Shown: positions 16,175-25,422 of the stretch, piece by piece
How the letters are laid out: each line of letters begins with the position of its first letter
How positions within the stretch are numbered: the stretch's first letter is position 1
Origin: Saprospiraceae bacterium
GTDB taxonomy: Bacteria; Bacteroidota; Bacteroidia; Chitinophagales; Saprospiraceae
Assembly (NCBI GenBank): GCA_041392805.1
Contig: JAWKLJ010000002.1
Span: 1,875,001 to 1,939,000 of the forward strand
DNA length: 64,000 bases
Reading direction: 5' to 3'
Translations under genes and position numbers: made by a program
The notes under the pieces: model-generated
The model's input: the letters and a program-made list of their open reading frames with translations, nothing else
The model's database searches: none
What the model was told of the DNA's origin: nothing

Positions 16175-17032
16175 GTGAAAAAAATTAATGGTTATTTAAT
16201 GTGTATTGATGTTTGGGTGTAGCGGAATGGGCATAGCTCGCCCCTTTGCCACAGTTACCTGTTGACATTTTCCGAAATAGACATACTTTTCCCATGCTTA
16301 ATGGAGGCCAAATGGTCCATTCAAGGCATAACTGTACCATGCTACGTTTGGGGATTAGCCCAAAGTAGAGATAAAGCGAAAAGGCTACGTCTGGTCCTTT
16401 CAGACCGCGTAGGATAGTGTTCGAAAAACATAGTGTAATGGAAAACCCTAGTGCTTGGGTATCAGCATCTTAGTGTTTCAAGCGCAGATTCGGCTTGAAA
16501 ATAGACATAGAAATGTCAGGATAGTGTTTTGGCACTTTGCTTAAAGCAAAGATAGGCATAGGACATCGCCACCAAGACAGGCATTTCCGTTAAGACATGA
16601 CGGCAAAGTCATGACCATCCTGATGCTTGACAGATGGATGTCGCAATACTATCTTTTAAGTTCGTGTAGTCGTTCTTAAAGGCCTGTTAAACATGACGTT
16701 TATAGCTAGCCATTCGGGATAAGATAAACCAAAGAAGCCTGAATAGTCTTAAAAATAGACTTCAATCATTCATCACCAGGAATGGATAATATCCGACATG
16801 AATAGGGACCAAACTTTTGGTGTGGAAAAATAGCCATCGAGGTAAGTAAAACGGGGATGGCGGTCGAGCAGGTAAATAAAATGAGTAGATGCGTAAATAA
16901 TGTTTCATAGTCAAAAAAAGTTTTTGCGTTAGAGCAAATGTAAATATATATAAATAAAACTTATAATGTTTAACCCTTTTTTTTCTGAGAAGTTGCAGTT
17001 TTTTTTCTAATTAATTACAATAAATCAAAATG
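16175..17032. other. Long gene-free tract with a cluster of hairpins
   Basis: No ORF of note on either strand. At least six short perfect or near-perfect stem-loops lie in 16342-16613: 16342-16368 (CTAC-TTTGGG), 16385-16412 (CTACG), 16476-16500 (TTTCAAGC/GCTTGAAA), 16504-16517 (GACAT/ATGTC), 16535-16551 (CTTTGCTT/AAGCAAAG) and 16596-16613 (CATGAC/GTCATG). The word TAGTGT/TAGTGC recurs five times among them. It could be a structured leader of the downstream minus-strand gene or a non-coding RNA. No RNase P, tmRNA or SRP motif was found. Confidence 0.55.
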
Positions 17033-17065
17033 CATGCCAATTTGTTTTGCAAACAATTAGGCATG
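17033..17065 (-). terminator. Probable terminator of ggt
   Basis: CATGCC/GGCATG stem extended inward by GTTT/AAAC pairing, 19 bp after the ggt stop codon. On the minus strand it is followed by CATTTTG, a weak U-tract. Confidence 0.5.
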
Positions 17066-17083
17066 TGAAAATAATTTAATATA

Positions 17084-18805
17084 TCAATATCCCTGTGCGT
17101 CATCATCAGGGTTGCGCTTATCACCGACCCCCTGCCATTGTCCATTGGCCAAGCGATGAATGGCTTTAATGACAGCCATATAATTGACTTCATACAGCTG
17201 ATGCTTCATGGCCATTAATTTTTCCTTGGTTGCTGCTGAAAACCCATCCTTTTCCATGAGAATGCGATCAGGGAGCCACTGATGGTGAAATCGAGGCGCA
17301 TTTACGGCCGCTTCGAGATCCATATTGAAGGCTGCTACATTCAGAAAAACCTGAAAAACGGCGGTGATAATAGTGGACCCCCCTGGGGCGCCAAGCACCA
17401 TAAACAATTCACCATCCTTTTCTACGATGGTGGGAGTCATAGAACTGAGCATTCGTTTACCCGCCGCAATGGCATTGGCTTCGGCACCGACCAACCCAAA
17501 TTGGTTGGGTACGCCAGGTTTGGCACTAAAGTCATCCATCTCGTTATTGAGGAAAAAACCGGCACCATCGACCCATACCTTACAGCCGTAGTTGGAGTTG
17601 AGGGTGGTGGTTAAGGATACGGCGTTGCCTTTGGCATCAACGATAGAGGTGTGGGTTGTTTCAAAGCTTTCCTTGATCTGTCCAGTAAAATGGCCAGCGA
17701 GAATATCACTACTCAAGGAGGCCTTTTCTGGAGAGAAATTATCCATGCGCCTTGCAATGTAAAGGGAGTCTAGGAGGGAATCCAAAGGAACCGCATAAAA
17801 ATCGGTATCTCCCAGGTGTTGAGAACGATCCGCATAAGCGCGTCGCTCCGCTTCTACCATGAGGTGGATGGTTTTGGGATCATGAAAGCCCCATGCTTCG
17901 ATAGGGTAGGGCTCTACCATTTTTAACAATTGCAGTAGTGCCACCCCACCACTGGAGGAGGGAGGCATAGCTATAATGTTATAGGATTTATATTTTCCCT
18001 GAATTGGCGTCCGCCATTTGGCATGGTATTGTTTTAAATCACTTTTGCTGATAATTCCATTCCCCTCTTTCATCTCCTTTACAAGAGCTGTCGCCGTTTT
18101 GCCTTTATAAAAACCCGCCCGACCTTTCTTTTTTATGCGCAATAAAGTCTCTGCTAGCTTTTCCTGGCGCAAAATATCACCTTCTTTCCACTCCGTTTTA
18201 ATGAACGGATTGGGTTCATCGTTGACCGCCTTAAAGTCTGCTTGAAATCCATTTAACCGATTCGCTTCAGTTTGACTAATAGGAAATCCTTTTGCGGCTA
18301 ATTCAATGGCAGGCTGAACGAGCAGTCCAAAATCCAATAAACCATATTTTTCGTGTGCTTGGATTAGGCCATCTACCGTCCCCGGTACCCCCGCCGCCAA
18401 ATGCCCGGTAGTACTTAAACCAGGAATTAGGTCACCCTTTTCGTCCAAATACATGTTGCGACTGGCTTTGGCAGGTCCTTTCTCTCGGTAATCAATAGCA
18501 GCCTTTTCCCCATCTTGGGTACGGATCACCATAAAACCGCCACCGCCAATATTCCCGGCTCTCGGGTAAACGACTGCGAGGGCAAATTGGACGGCCACGG
18601 TCGCATCTATAGCATTGCCGCCAGCTTTTAATATATCCAAGCCAACCTGGGTAGCAAGTGGATGGGGGGCAACAACCATAGCCGAGGCGCCTAGGGCACT
18701 TTTATGGCTTTGGTAGGGTAAGCCCTGCGCATCGGCAGTGGACACCAATAATAGGCCAAACAAAAAAAATAAAATAAAAATAGACCTGTTCCTAATTTTT
18801 GGCAT
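17084..18805 (-). CDS. ggt: Gamma-glutamyltranspeptidase
   Basis: 573-residue Ntn hydrolase that transfers or hydrolyses the gamma-glutamyl group of glutathione and related compounds in the periplasm. A signal peptide (IFILFFLFGLLLVSTADAQ) is present. The autocleavage site is at T383 (TTHTSIVD), which becomes the N-terminal nucleophile of the small subunit. Substrate-binding loops GNIGGGGFMV, MPPSSSGGVALL and GAPGGSTI are intact. Length is normal for the family. It stands alone as a transcription unit. Confidence 0.95.
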   Translation of the reverse strand: MPKIRNRSIFILFFLFGLLLVSTADAQGLPYQSHKSALGASAMVVAPHPLATQVGLDILKAGGNAIDATVAVQFALAVVYPRAGNIGGGGFMVIRTQDGEKAAIDYREKGPAKASRNMYLDEKGDLIPGLSTTGHLAAGVPGTVDGLIQAHEKYGLLDFGLLVQPAIELAAKGFPISQTEANRLNGFQADFKAVNDEPNPFIKTEWKEGDILRQEKLAETLLRIKKKGRAGFYKGKTATALVKEMKEGNGIISKSDLKQYHAKWRTPIQGKYKSYNIIAMPPSSSGGVALLQLLKMVEPYPIEAWGFHDPKTIHLMVEAERRAYADRSQHLGDTDFYAVPLDSLLDSLYIARRMDNFSPEKASLSSDILAGHFTGQIKESFETTHTSIVDAKGNAVSLTTTLNSNYGCKVWVDGAGFFLNNEMDDFSAKPGVPNQFGLVGAEANAIAAGKRMLSSMTPTIVEKDGELFMVLGAPGGSTIITAVFQVFLNVAAFNMDLEAAVNAPRFHHQWLPDRILMEKDGFSAATKEKLMAMKHQLYEVNYMAVIKAIHRLANGQWQGVGDKRNPDDDAQGY

Positions 18806-19304
18806 GATGGTTGCTTGAGTGAGGATTAATATGTATAAACAATTGATAATTAAGCTTCAATAAGAAGCGAAGGCTACTTGTTAGCCCTTAAATAGCTGTG
18901 CAATGTGAAAGTCGACACACCGTATAAAAGGCATCTAAACAAGCACTATAAGAAAAATTACCTGTTATAGGCCCTTCATGTTGATCATTTGGTGTTTCAA
19001 AGGGCGACCAAAGGAAAGGCTGAATTTCGGAAAGACCTTTGAATAAGACAAGGGAATGGCATGAAAACTGAAAAAATAACAAGCTGATTACATGGCTTGA
19101 AATAATAATGTTTCAGGTGTAGTCCCACTAAAGTATGGAATGCATCAATTGGGAAAAACGAATTCGGGTCTGAAAGTTTTCTCATTTCCTACTTGGGATT
19201 ACACCCTTTTTAGCTGTTAAACAAGCAGCTTTTCCATGCTGCACGACTAAGGATTAGCATTGTTTAGAAATAAAATTTAGTTAATTATTACTGGCTTTTT
19301 CGTC
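18806..19304. other. Gene-free tract, candidate non-coding transcript
   Basis: Only short shadow ORFs occur. It contains a long-range stem, GGTGTAGTCCCA at 19116 pairing with TGGGATTACACC ending at 19205, and a GCAGC/GCTGC hairpin near 19232. It is followed on the plus strand by an intrinsic terminator although no plus-strand gene precedes it. Confidence 0.4.
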
Positions 19305-19340
19305 GCGCCATTTTGTTCGCCAAGATGGCGCTTTTGTTTT
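19305..19340 (+). terminator. Intrinsic terminator without an upstream gene
   Basis: GCGCCAT / ATGGCGC stem, 13-base loop, followed by TTTTGTTTT on the plus strand. The closest plus-strand gene upstream is more than 4 kb away, so it suggests an unannotated transcript in 18806-19304 or an upstream transcription block for the next gene. Confidence 0.6.
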
Positions 19341-19585
19341 GCAAAAACTTGACTTTTAAAAATAAAATTCCTAACTTATGCCTTAAGTGTAGCTAAAATA
19401 TGGAATAGTTTTTTATTGTTGGGCGTTAGCCATGAAGGAAAATGGCTACAGGACGCCATACAAGTGCTAAAGAATGCCGAAACCAGACTAGTACCTTTCG
19501 TTTTACGTTTCATCAGTATTTCGTCGAAAATACTTCTTTCCCATTTTTTAATGATCCTTACCAGAGGGTCGCAAAACCAAATTAT

Positions 19586-20083
19586 ATGCTTCGCCAAATT
19601 GTATTACCGCTATTACTTTGTATATCCATCCAAGTATTCGCTCAACAAACCGCTAGTCAGCAACAAAAAGAAGAGACAGCTATCAAAACGATGATAGAAA
19701 TGGAGTCCAGGTATTTTTGGGCGCGCGATTTTCAGAATTGGAAGAAAGCCTGGGTGCATGCCGATTATGCGGTTTGGATTGCCGCTTCCCGTGATGGTAT
19801 TCGCCAATATGACGGCTGGAAGAGTTGGAGTGATAATGTGAAGACTTTTTTTGAGGAAAATCCTGATCCAGTCCCGTATGACGAAAATGTCACTAAAACA
19901 GATTACCGGTTTCGAATTTATGGAAATGGCGCATGGGTTTCATTTGTTCAAGTCAATAGTGGAACCCGAACGCTCGAAACCCGTATAATGGAAAAACACA
20001 ATGGGCAATGGAAAATTGCTATGGCTGAGATCATCCACGATGTAAATGAAACAGTGTTAGAAGAAACACAGGGTGATCAATAA
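19586..20083 (+). CDS. Secreted NTF2-like (DUF4440/SnoaL-type) protein
   Basis: 165 residues. The ATG at 19586 gives a signal peptide (MLRQIVLPLLLCISIQVFAQ); the longer open frame from 19442 is unlikely to be translated. The mature part has the cone-shaped NTF2-like pattern: an N-terminal helix (EETAIKTMIEMESRYFWARD), then WVHADYAVW, then YDGWKSWSDNVKTFFEE, and a final beta-strand with TRIMEKHNGQWKIAMAEI. Such secreted forms in Bacteroidota have no known substrate. No partner gene. Confidence 0.8.
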   Translation: MLRQIVLPLLLCISIQVFAQQTASQQQKEETAIKTMIEMESRYFWARDFQNWKKAWVHADYAVWIAASRDGIRQYDGWKSWSDNVKTFFEENPDPVPYDENVTKTDYRFRIYGNGAWVSFVQVNSGTRTLETRIMEKHNGQWKIAMAEIIHDVNETVLEETQGDQ

Positions 20084-20170
20084 GCGCTAAGCATTGGTAA
20101 GCGGTGGAGTTAAGTTAGGTCGGAAATTGGCCGCAGATAGCACTTTATGCTAATTTTCGAGCAAGGGCTA

Positions 20171-20389
20171 AGAGCATGTTTGGAGGTCGCTTTTGGAGGC
20201 AAAAAGTGTCAATTTTTCGCTGAGACTAGGCGCTTTTTGAAGTTCATACCCTTCGGTACGGACGAAAAAAGTAACGAAGTATCAGCGAAAAAGGGATAGT
20301 TTTAGGCCCCAATCGACTTTAGGAGATTCATGAACACCATAAACCAAACATAAAGGCCGTGAATAAAGGGTGACCTCCAAACATGCTCT
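20171..20389. repeat. MITE-like element family 1, copy 2 (with insert)
   Basis: 219 bp. The first 140 bases match copy 1 at 3069 almost exactly. About 55 extra bases precede the right terminus (GTGACCTCCAAACATGCTCT). Orientation is the same as copy 1. Confidence 0.85.
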
Positions 20390-20932
20390 AAACACCAATA
20401 ACTCCACCGCCAAGAGCCCTTTGGAAAAATGGCTCGCCCTTAGCCCAGCAATACTGAGGCTGCCAGGATGTCGCACGATTATTAAAAAATAAAATTTATA
20501 TATAAAATTTGTAAATTAATGAATGTTTTTTTAAATTTGTCCCATACTTAGTTTTTTGCCTTTGAGAGCCATTTTTTAGAAAAACAATTCCTGCTATCTA
20601 TATTCCCTACCTACATTTAGCTAAAGCTTATTATATATATACTTTTTAAGCACATTAACTTTTAGACAAGTTCTAAATTCCTTTCAGACACTACCTTCAC
20701 TAAGACTTACAAACACAAACTTCACTATTTCCGTCAAACTACTAAGGCCTCTGCAAGTGGTTTATCCCGCATTCCTTGTGTACACAAAAGGCAAACGCAC
20801 TGATTTAACAACACGTCAACAACAAGACTAGCAACACACTAAGGTTGTTTTTCAAGACTATTTCATTGCTTTCGTTTAACGGAAGTCAATGACAACTAAT
20901 GCTTTATATAACACCAAACAAAGTTAAGTCAC
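20390..20932. other. Upstream region of the metzincin gene
   Basis: No gene seen. A possible promoter lies at 20508-20539, leaving a leader of nearly 390 bases that is rich in short AC-rich runs but without a clear structure. Confidence 0.4.
20508..20539 (+). promoter_or_regulatory. Candidate Bacteroidota promoter
   Basis: TTTG at 20508-20511 and TAAATTTG at 20532-20539, separated by 20 bp. This matches the -33 TTTG / -7 TAnnTTTG arrangement of Bacteroidota primary sigma factor promoters. The distance to the start codon is long. Confidence 0.4.
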
Positions 20933-23900
20933 ATGAAACGCATTTCCTTTTTAATACTAGTCTTTGTGTCTTGTTCTATTTTATTAATGGCTCAAAAAGA
21001 AAAAACACAACTTTGGGTTGAGGTGCAAGAGAAAAATATTCCACAACATCAAATAGTAAGGGAATTAGTACCACTTCATGCCCGAATCCTTAAGTTAGAT
21101 ATGGTTGCATTTCAATCTATATTGCAGAATGCACCCCTGGTTAGATCCCAAGATTCGGAGGTAATACTGGACATTCCTTTACCTGATGGGCGGATAGAAA
21201 GGTTCAAGGTTTTTTATGCACCCATTATGGAGGAAGGACTGGCAAAGAAATACCCTGAAATCAAATCATATACTGCCTTTGGTTTGGATGATCCAACGGC
21301 CACGATGCGTTTTGACCTTAGCCCAAGGGGATTACACGCGATGATTTTATCCGGTGAACACCCAACGGTACTCATCAATCCCTATGGCAAAGGAACCATT
21401 GAATACTATCAATCTTTTTATAAAAGTGACTATAAAAGGCTAGAAAAAGAGCCTTTTCAGTGCGCTTATAACCCCATGAATGGTGAGGCCCTTCCAGTTA
21501 AATCTGGGGGGCTTCAGAAGTCAGCTGATTGTAATTACCGAAATTATCGATTAGCAGTTGCCTGTACAGGAGAATATGCAGCCTTCCATGGCGGAAATAT
21601 TCCGGATGTACTAGCGGCTATGAACACCACGATGACCCGTGTAAACGGGATTTTGGAGAGGGACCTTAATATCACATTGGTTTTGGTGGCAAATAATGAC
21701 CAACTGCTTTTTATGGATGGGGAAACTGATCCCTTCTCGAATGGAAGTGGGAGTGCTATGCTAGGCCAAAACCAAACCACCTGCGATGATATTATAGGGT
21801 CATCTAGTTACGATATGGGCCATGTTTTTAGCACCGGTGGTGGCGGTGTGGCCTATCTCGCCTCTGTTTGCAAGCCTTATAAAGCAGGTGGAGTAACAGG
21901 ACAACTCCATCCGGTAGGCGATCCCTTTGATATTGACTATGTCACCCACGAGATGGGGCATCAATTGGGGGCTAATCATACCCAAAATAATACGTGTAAT
22001 CGATTTGACAATGCAGCGGTTGAGCCAGGTAGTGCTTCCACCATAATGGGTTACGCTGGTATTTGTGCACCCAATATACAATCCAATAGCGATGCTTATT
22101 TTCATGCCATTAGCATCCAGGAAATTGCTACTTACTTAAGCTCAACCACGGGCAACAGCTGTGCGCAACAAATTGACAATGGTAATAGCCGGCCGATTAT
22201 TAATACTATGATAAACTACACCATTCCGGCGGCTACTCCGTTTGTATTGACAGCTAATGCCACTGATTCCGATGGAGATGGACTGACCTATTGTTGGGAA
22301 CAGATGGATAATGAAATTGCATCCATGCCCCCCCAACCCGGTAATATGGTTGGTCCAAGCTTCCGATCTTTTGCCCCTACAGCTGCCAATGTTCGATATT
22401 TTCCGCAGCTTGAAACCATGATTGAAAACCAACTCGCTACCTGGGAAGTACTGCCTGATGTGTCCAGGGCACTTAATTTTTGCCTGACGGTGAGGGATAA
22501 TTTCTGGGGTGGCGGCTGTGTGGATCAAATCGCCATCAAATTGGAAACGGTAGATACTGGAAGGCCTTTTGCTGTCCAATATCCCAATACCGATACGACT
22601 TGGATAGCACTTAGCAACCAAACGATTCGATGGGATGTGGCTGCCACAAATGAGCTTCCTATTCACACCACCCAAGTAGATATTCTATTGTCGCTTGATG
22701 GCGGGTACACCTACCCGGTGCTTTTAGCAGATAATGTGCCAAATAATGGATCGTACGACATTCTGGTACCTGCTGAAACGAGTGATAAAGCTAGGATAAT
22801 GGTCAAAGCAGCAGGCAATATTTTCTTTGATATTTCAAATGAAAACTTCACCATAGCAATGCCTCAGGCTTTATCTGTAAATATAGATGCGGCTCAATTA
22901 AGTTGCGCAGGAGAGGAAGATGCAGCCCTGGTCGCCCAACCTTTTGGGGGTACAAGCCCTTACTCGTTTCAATGGAGTACAGGGAGTGAAGAAGCAAATT
23001 TGTCGGAGCTGGGCCCAGGCCGGTACTCCCTAACCGTCACAGATAGTGAAGGACAGGTGATGACGACCGAAGCAAGTATTGATACCCTAAAACCCCTCGA
23101 ACTTCATTTTTTTCCACAAGACCTCGTTTGTAATGAAATCGCCAGCGGCCTTATCCATACAAATGTTACGGGTGGTGTGGCGACCTACCAGTGGCAATGG
23201 GAAGGCCCTAACGGGTTTAGTTCAAATACCCAGGATCTGGAAGGTTTAGCCGGTGGATGGTATTCGGCAACGGTTACGGACCAGCGTGGTTGTGCGGTAG
23301 TTGGTACTACTTTTCTGTATGATCCGAATACTAGTTTTTATTATGACGGAGACGGAGACGGTTATGGGGATGAAGAAAAAATGCTGCATGTTTGTTATTC
23401 ACCCAAAGGATATGTCAAACAAGCAGGTGATTGTGACGATAACAATAGCCATCTAAATCCTGGTGTCAGGGAAGTTTGTGACGGTATAGATAACAATTGT
23501 GATGGGGTAATTGATGATGGATTTGACCGGCAATTCTATTATGAAGATTTAGATGGAGACGGCTTTGGTAATCCCAACATAAGCATGGAGGCTTGTATGG
23601 CTCGGCCAGGTTTTGTAGATAACGATTTGGATTGTAATGATGATGATCCAACCGTGTATCCCAATGCATTAGAAATCTGTGATGGTATAGATAATGATTG
23701 TAATGGCCTGGTAGATGAAGGAGGCTGTACCTTGAAAATGGAGCGTGGAACCCTGAAAAACGTTGGCAGCAATTGGAAGATGGTTTATTTGCAAGAAACC
23801 TACCAGTCGATGGTGGTTATTGCGAATGTGGTCATGCATTCCCCCACTTCTAAACCAGTAGTGACCAGGATCAAAGCGACCTCAGGGAATACCTTTGAAA

Positions 23901-25336
23901 TTAAACTCCAAAACCCCGGTGGTGAAGTAGAAGAAGGATATAGCGTCACCTTCCTGGTTGTGGAAGAAGGCATTTATACAGCGGCTGACCATGGCGTTAA
24001 TATGGAAGCAAAAAAAACCATGGCTACCGCTACCTCCTCCAGTGAAGCCTGGATATTTGAACAAAAAAGCTATGAAAACAATTATGTAAAGCCCGTCGTA
24101 ATTGGTCAGGTCATGAGTTATAATGATGACCGTTGGTCAACCTTTTGGGCTTCCTCCGCCTCCAGTAGGGCTGTCGCACCGACTGCTACTAGCTTTTCGG
24201 TGGGCAAACATGTAGGAGAAGACAGTGATACAGGAAGGTTGGGAGAAACGATCGGTTATATTGTGGTAGAAGAAGGAACTTATACTATAGGCGGAGAATT
24301 GTTTTACGCGGGTGTAGGTTCGGATATGGTGAGAGGGGTGAATAACACCAGTGAAGGATACTATTATCCGACGCCACTAAGAAACATGGAATGTGCCGTT
24401 GTAAGCCTGGCCACCATGAATGGTCTGGATGGCGGTTTCCCTGTGCTATTTAGTGATTCCCCTTTTGCGGATAGCAGCCTTGTATTGGCCATAGATGAAG
24501 ACCAATTATTGGATACCGAAAGGAGCCATTCTTCCGAGCAGGTTGCTTTTATAGCCTTTGCAGGGCCACAACCGTTGCCCATTTATTGTGAAGCTTCCTC
24601 CACTAGTTCGGAATACGAATGGATCCAAGCGATTAGTTTAGGTGATTTGACCAATGAAAGTGGGAACGATGGTGGATATGGTGATTTCACCCACCAGGAA
24701 ATACAGGTCAGTCCTGGCGAAAGCCTCTTGTTTAGCCTCATGCCAGGCTCGGCTGCAGCTGCTTATCCGGAATATTGGAATATCTGGATAGACTATAACC
24801 AGGATGGCGATTTTGAAGATGACAACGAAGCCGTGTTAGCTATTACTAGCCATATGGGAATGTTTACTGGAAGTTTTGCCATTCCAGAAGGTGCGCCGTC
24901 CGGTAAAACCTTGGTTCGAGTGGCGATGAAGTGGGGGAGTGCCTCTGCATTTTGCGGCGAGTCAGGATGGGGAGAAGTGGAAGATTATACGATCGTTATT
25001 GGGCAAGAGATCGTAGGAGGGGAGAATACCAATCGCAATCGGGCTGCCCTATCCAATGCGGATGGATCGAAAGTCACAAACGCCGTTTTACAGGTATATC
25101 CAAATCCAGCCAGGGATCAACTCAACATAACAATGGACGGGGAAGATTCCGACGGAGTCATTTTCCAAATAAGAGATATGAGAGGTGCATTAGTTTCTCA
25201 GACAATAACAAAAGAAGTACTAAACCAAAATAGTATACACTTGAATATTAATTTGCTCCACAGCGGCACTTATTCCTTGGTGATTATCAAGGAAGATGGA
25301 AGCCGACTTGTGCAAAAATTTGTCAAATTACCTTGA
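20933..25336 (+). CDS. Multidomain secreted metzincin metalloprotease, T9SS type A sorting
   Basis: 1467 residues. Signal peptide (MKRISFLILVFVSCSILLMA), a propeptide-like region, then a reprolysin-like zinc protease with HEMGHQLGANH at 339-349 and Met-turn IMGYAG. It continues with an Ig-like domain, two SprB-like repeats (about 655-800; SPYSFQWSTG, TYQWQWEGP), two MopE-type DGDGDGYG/DCDD/CDGIDNNCDG repeats (about 803-930), a beta-rich adhesion region, a GEVED domain (YWNIWIDYNQDGDFEDDNEA) and a type A C-terminal sorting domain (VYPNPARDQ to the end, about 1388-1467). It should be exported through T9SS and anchored or released. Stand-alone gene, with a bidirectional terminator after it. Confidence 0.92.
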   Translation: MKRISFLILVFVSCSILLMAQKEKTQLWVEVQEKNIPQHQIVRELVPLHARILKLDMVAFQSILQNAPLVRSQDSEVILDIPLPDGRIERFKVFYAPIMEEGLAKKYPEIKSYTAFGLDDPTATMRFDLSPRGLHAMILSGEHPTVLINPYGKGTIEYYQSFYKSDYKRLEKEPFQCAYNPMNGEALPVKSGGLQKSADCNYRNYRLAVACTGEYAAFHGGNIPDVLAAMNTTMTRVNGILERDLNITLVLVANNDQLLFMDGETDPFSNGSGSAMLGQNQTTCDDIIGSSSYDMGHVFSTGGGGVAYLASVCKPYKAGGVTGQLHPVGDPFDIDYVTHEMGHQLGANHTQNNTCNRFDNAAVEPGSASTIMGYAGICAPNIQSNSDAYFHAISIQEIATYLSSTTGNSCAQQIDNGNSRPIINTMINYTIPAATPFVLTANATDSDGDGLTYCWEQMDNEIASMPPQPGNMVGPSFRSFAPTAANVRYFPQLETMIENQLATWEVLPDVSRALNFCLTVRDNFWGGGCVDQIAIKLETVDTGRPFAVQYPNTDTTWIALSNQTIRWDVAATNELPIHTTQVDILLSLDGGYTYPVLLADNVPNNGSYDILVPAETSDKARIMVKAAGNIFFDISNENFTIAMPQALSVNIDAAQLSCAGEEDAALVAQPFGGTSPYSFQWSTGSEEANLSELGPGRYSLTVTDSEGQVMTTEASIDTLKPLELHFFPQDLVCNEIASGLIHTNVTGGVATYQWQWEGPNGFSSNTQDLEGLAGGWYSATVTDQRGCAVVGTTFLYDPNTSFYYDGDGDGYGDEEKMLHVCYSPKGYVKQAGDCDDNNSHLNPGVREVCDGIDNNCDGVIDDGFDRQFYYEDLDGDGFGNPNISMEACMARPGFVDNDLDCNDDDPTVYPNALEICDGIDNDCNGLVDEGGCTLKMERGTLKNVGSNWKMVYLQETYQSMVVIANVVMHSPTSKPVVTRIKATSGNTFEIKLQNPGGEVEEGYSVTFLVVEEGIYTAADHGVNMEAKKTMATATSSSEAWIFEQKSYENNYVKPVVIGQVMSYNDDRWSTFWASSASSRAVAPTATSFSVGKHVGEDSDTGRLGETIGYIVVEEGTYTIGGELFYAGVGSDMVRGVNNTSEGYYYPTPLRNMECAVVSLATMNGLDGGFPVLFSDSPFADSSLVLAIDEDQLLDTERSHSSEQVAFIAFAGPQPLPIYCEASSTSSEYEWIQAISLGDLTNESGNDGGYGDFTHQEIQVSPGESLLFSLMPGSAAAAYPEYWNIWIDYNQDGDFEDDNEAVLAITSHMGMFTGSFAIPEGAPSGKTLVRVAMKWGSASAFCGESGWGEVEDYTIVIGQEIVGGENTNRNRAALSNADGSKVTNAVLQVYPNPARDQLNITMDGEDSDGVIFQIRDMRGALVSQTITKEVLNQNSIHLNINLLHSGTYSLVIIKEDGSRLVQKFVKLP

Positions 25337-25372
25337 TAAATTTTTCTTAAAAAGCCAAATTTCATACTAATC

Positions 25373-25403
25373 AGAGGGGCCTCTTGCTAAAAGAGGCCCC
25401 TCT
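25373..25403. terminator. Bidirectional intrinsic terminator
   Basis: A 13- to 14-bp GC-rich stem (AGAGGGGCCTCTT / AAGAGGCCCCTCT) with a short loop, flanked by T/A-rich sequence, between two convergent genes. It serves the metzincin gene and the acyl-CoA dehydrogenase gene. Confidence 0.9.
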
Positions 25404-25422
25404 ATTATTCTAAAATAGTCTT

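Noticed and set aside
16200..16980. RNase P, tmRNA or SRP RNA
   Set aside because: None of the conserved sequence blocks of these RNAs was seen on either strand.
18888..19597. Short minus-strand ORFs in the gene-free tract (for example 18888-19082, 19376-19597)
   Set aside because: Atypical composition, overlap with a hairpin and with the start region of the NTF2-like gene; no protein features.
20282..20476. 64-residue minus-strand ORF containing RACLEV
   Set aside because: It is a translation of the family 1 element terminus, not a gene.
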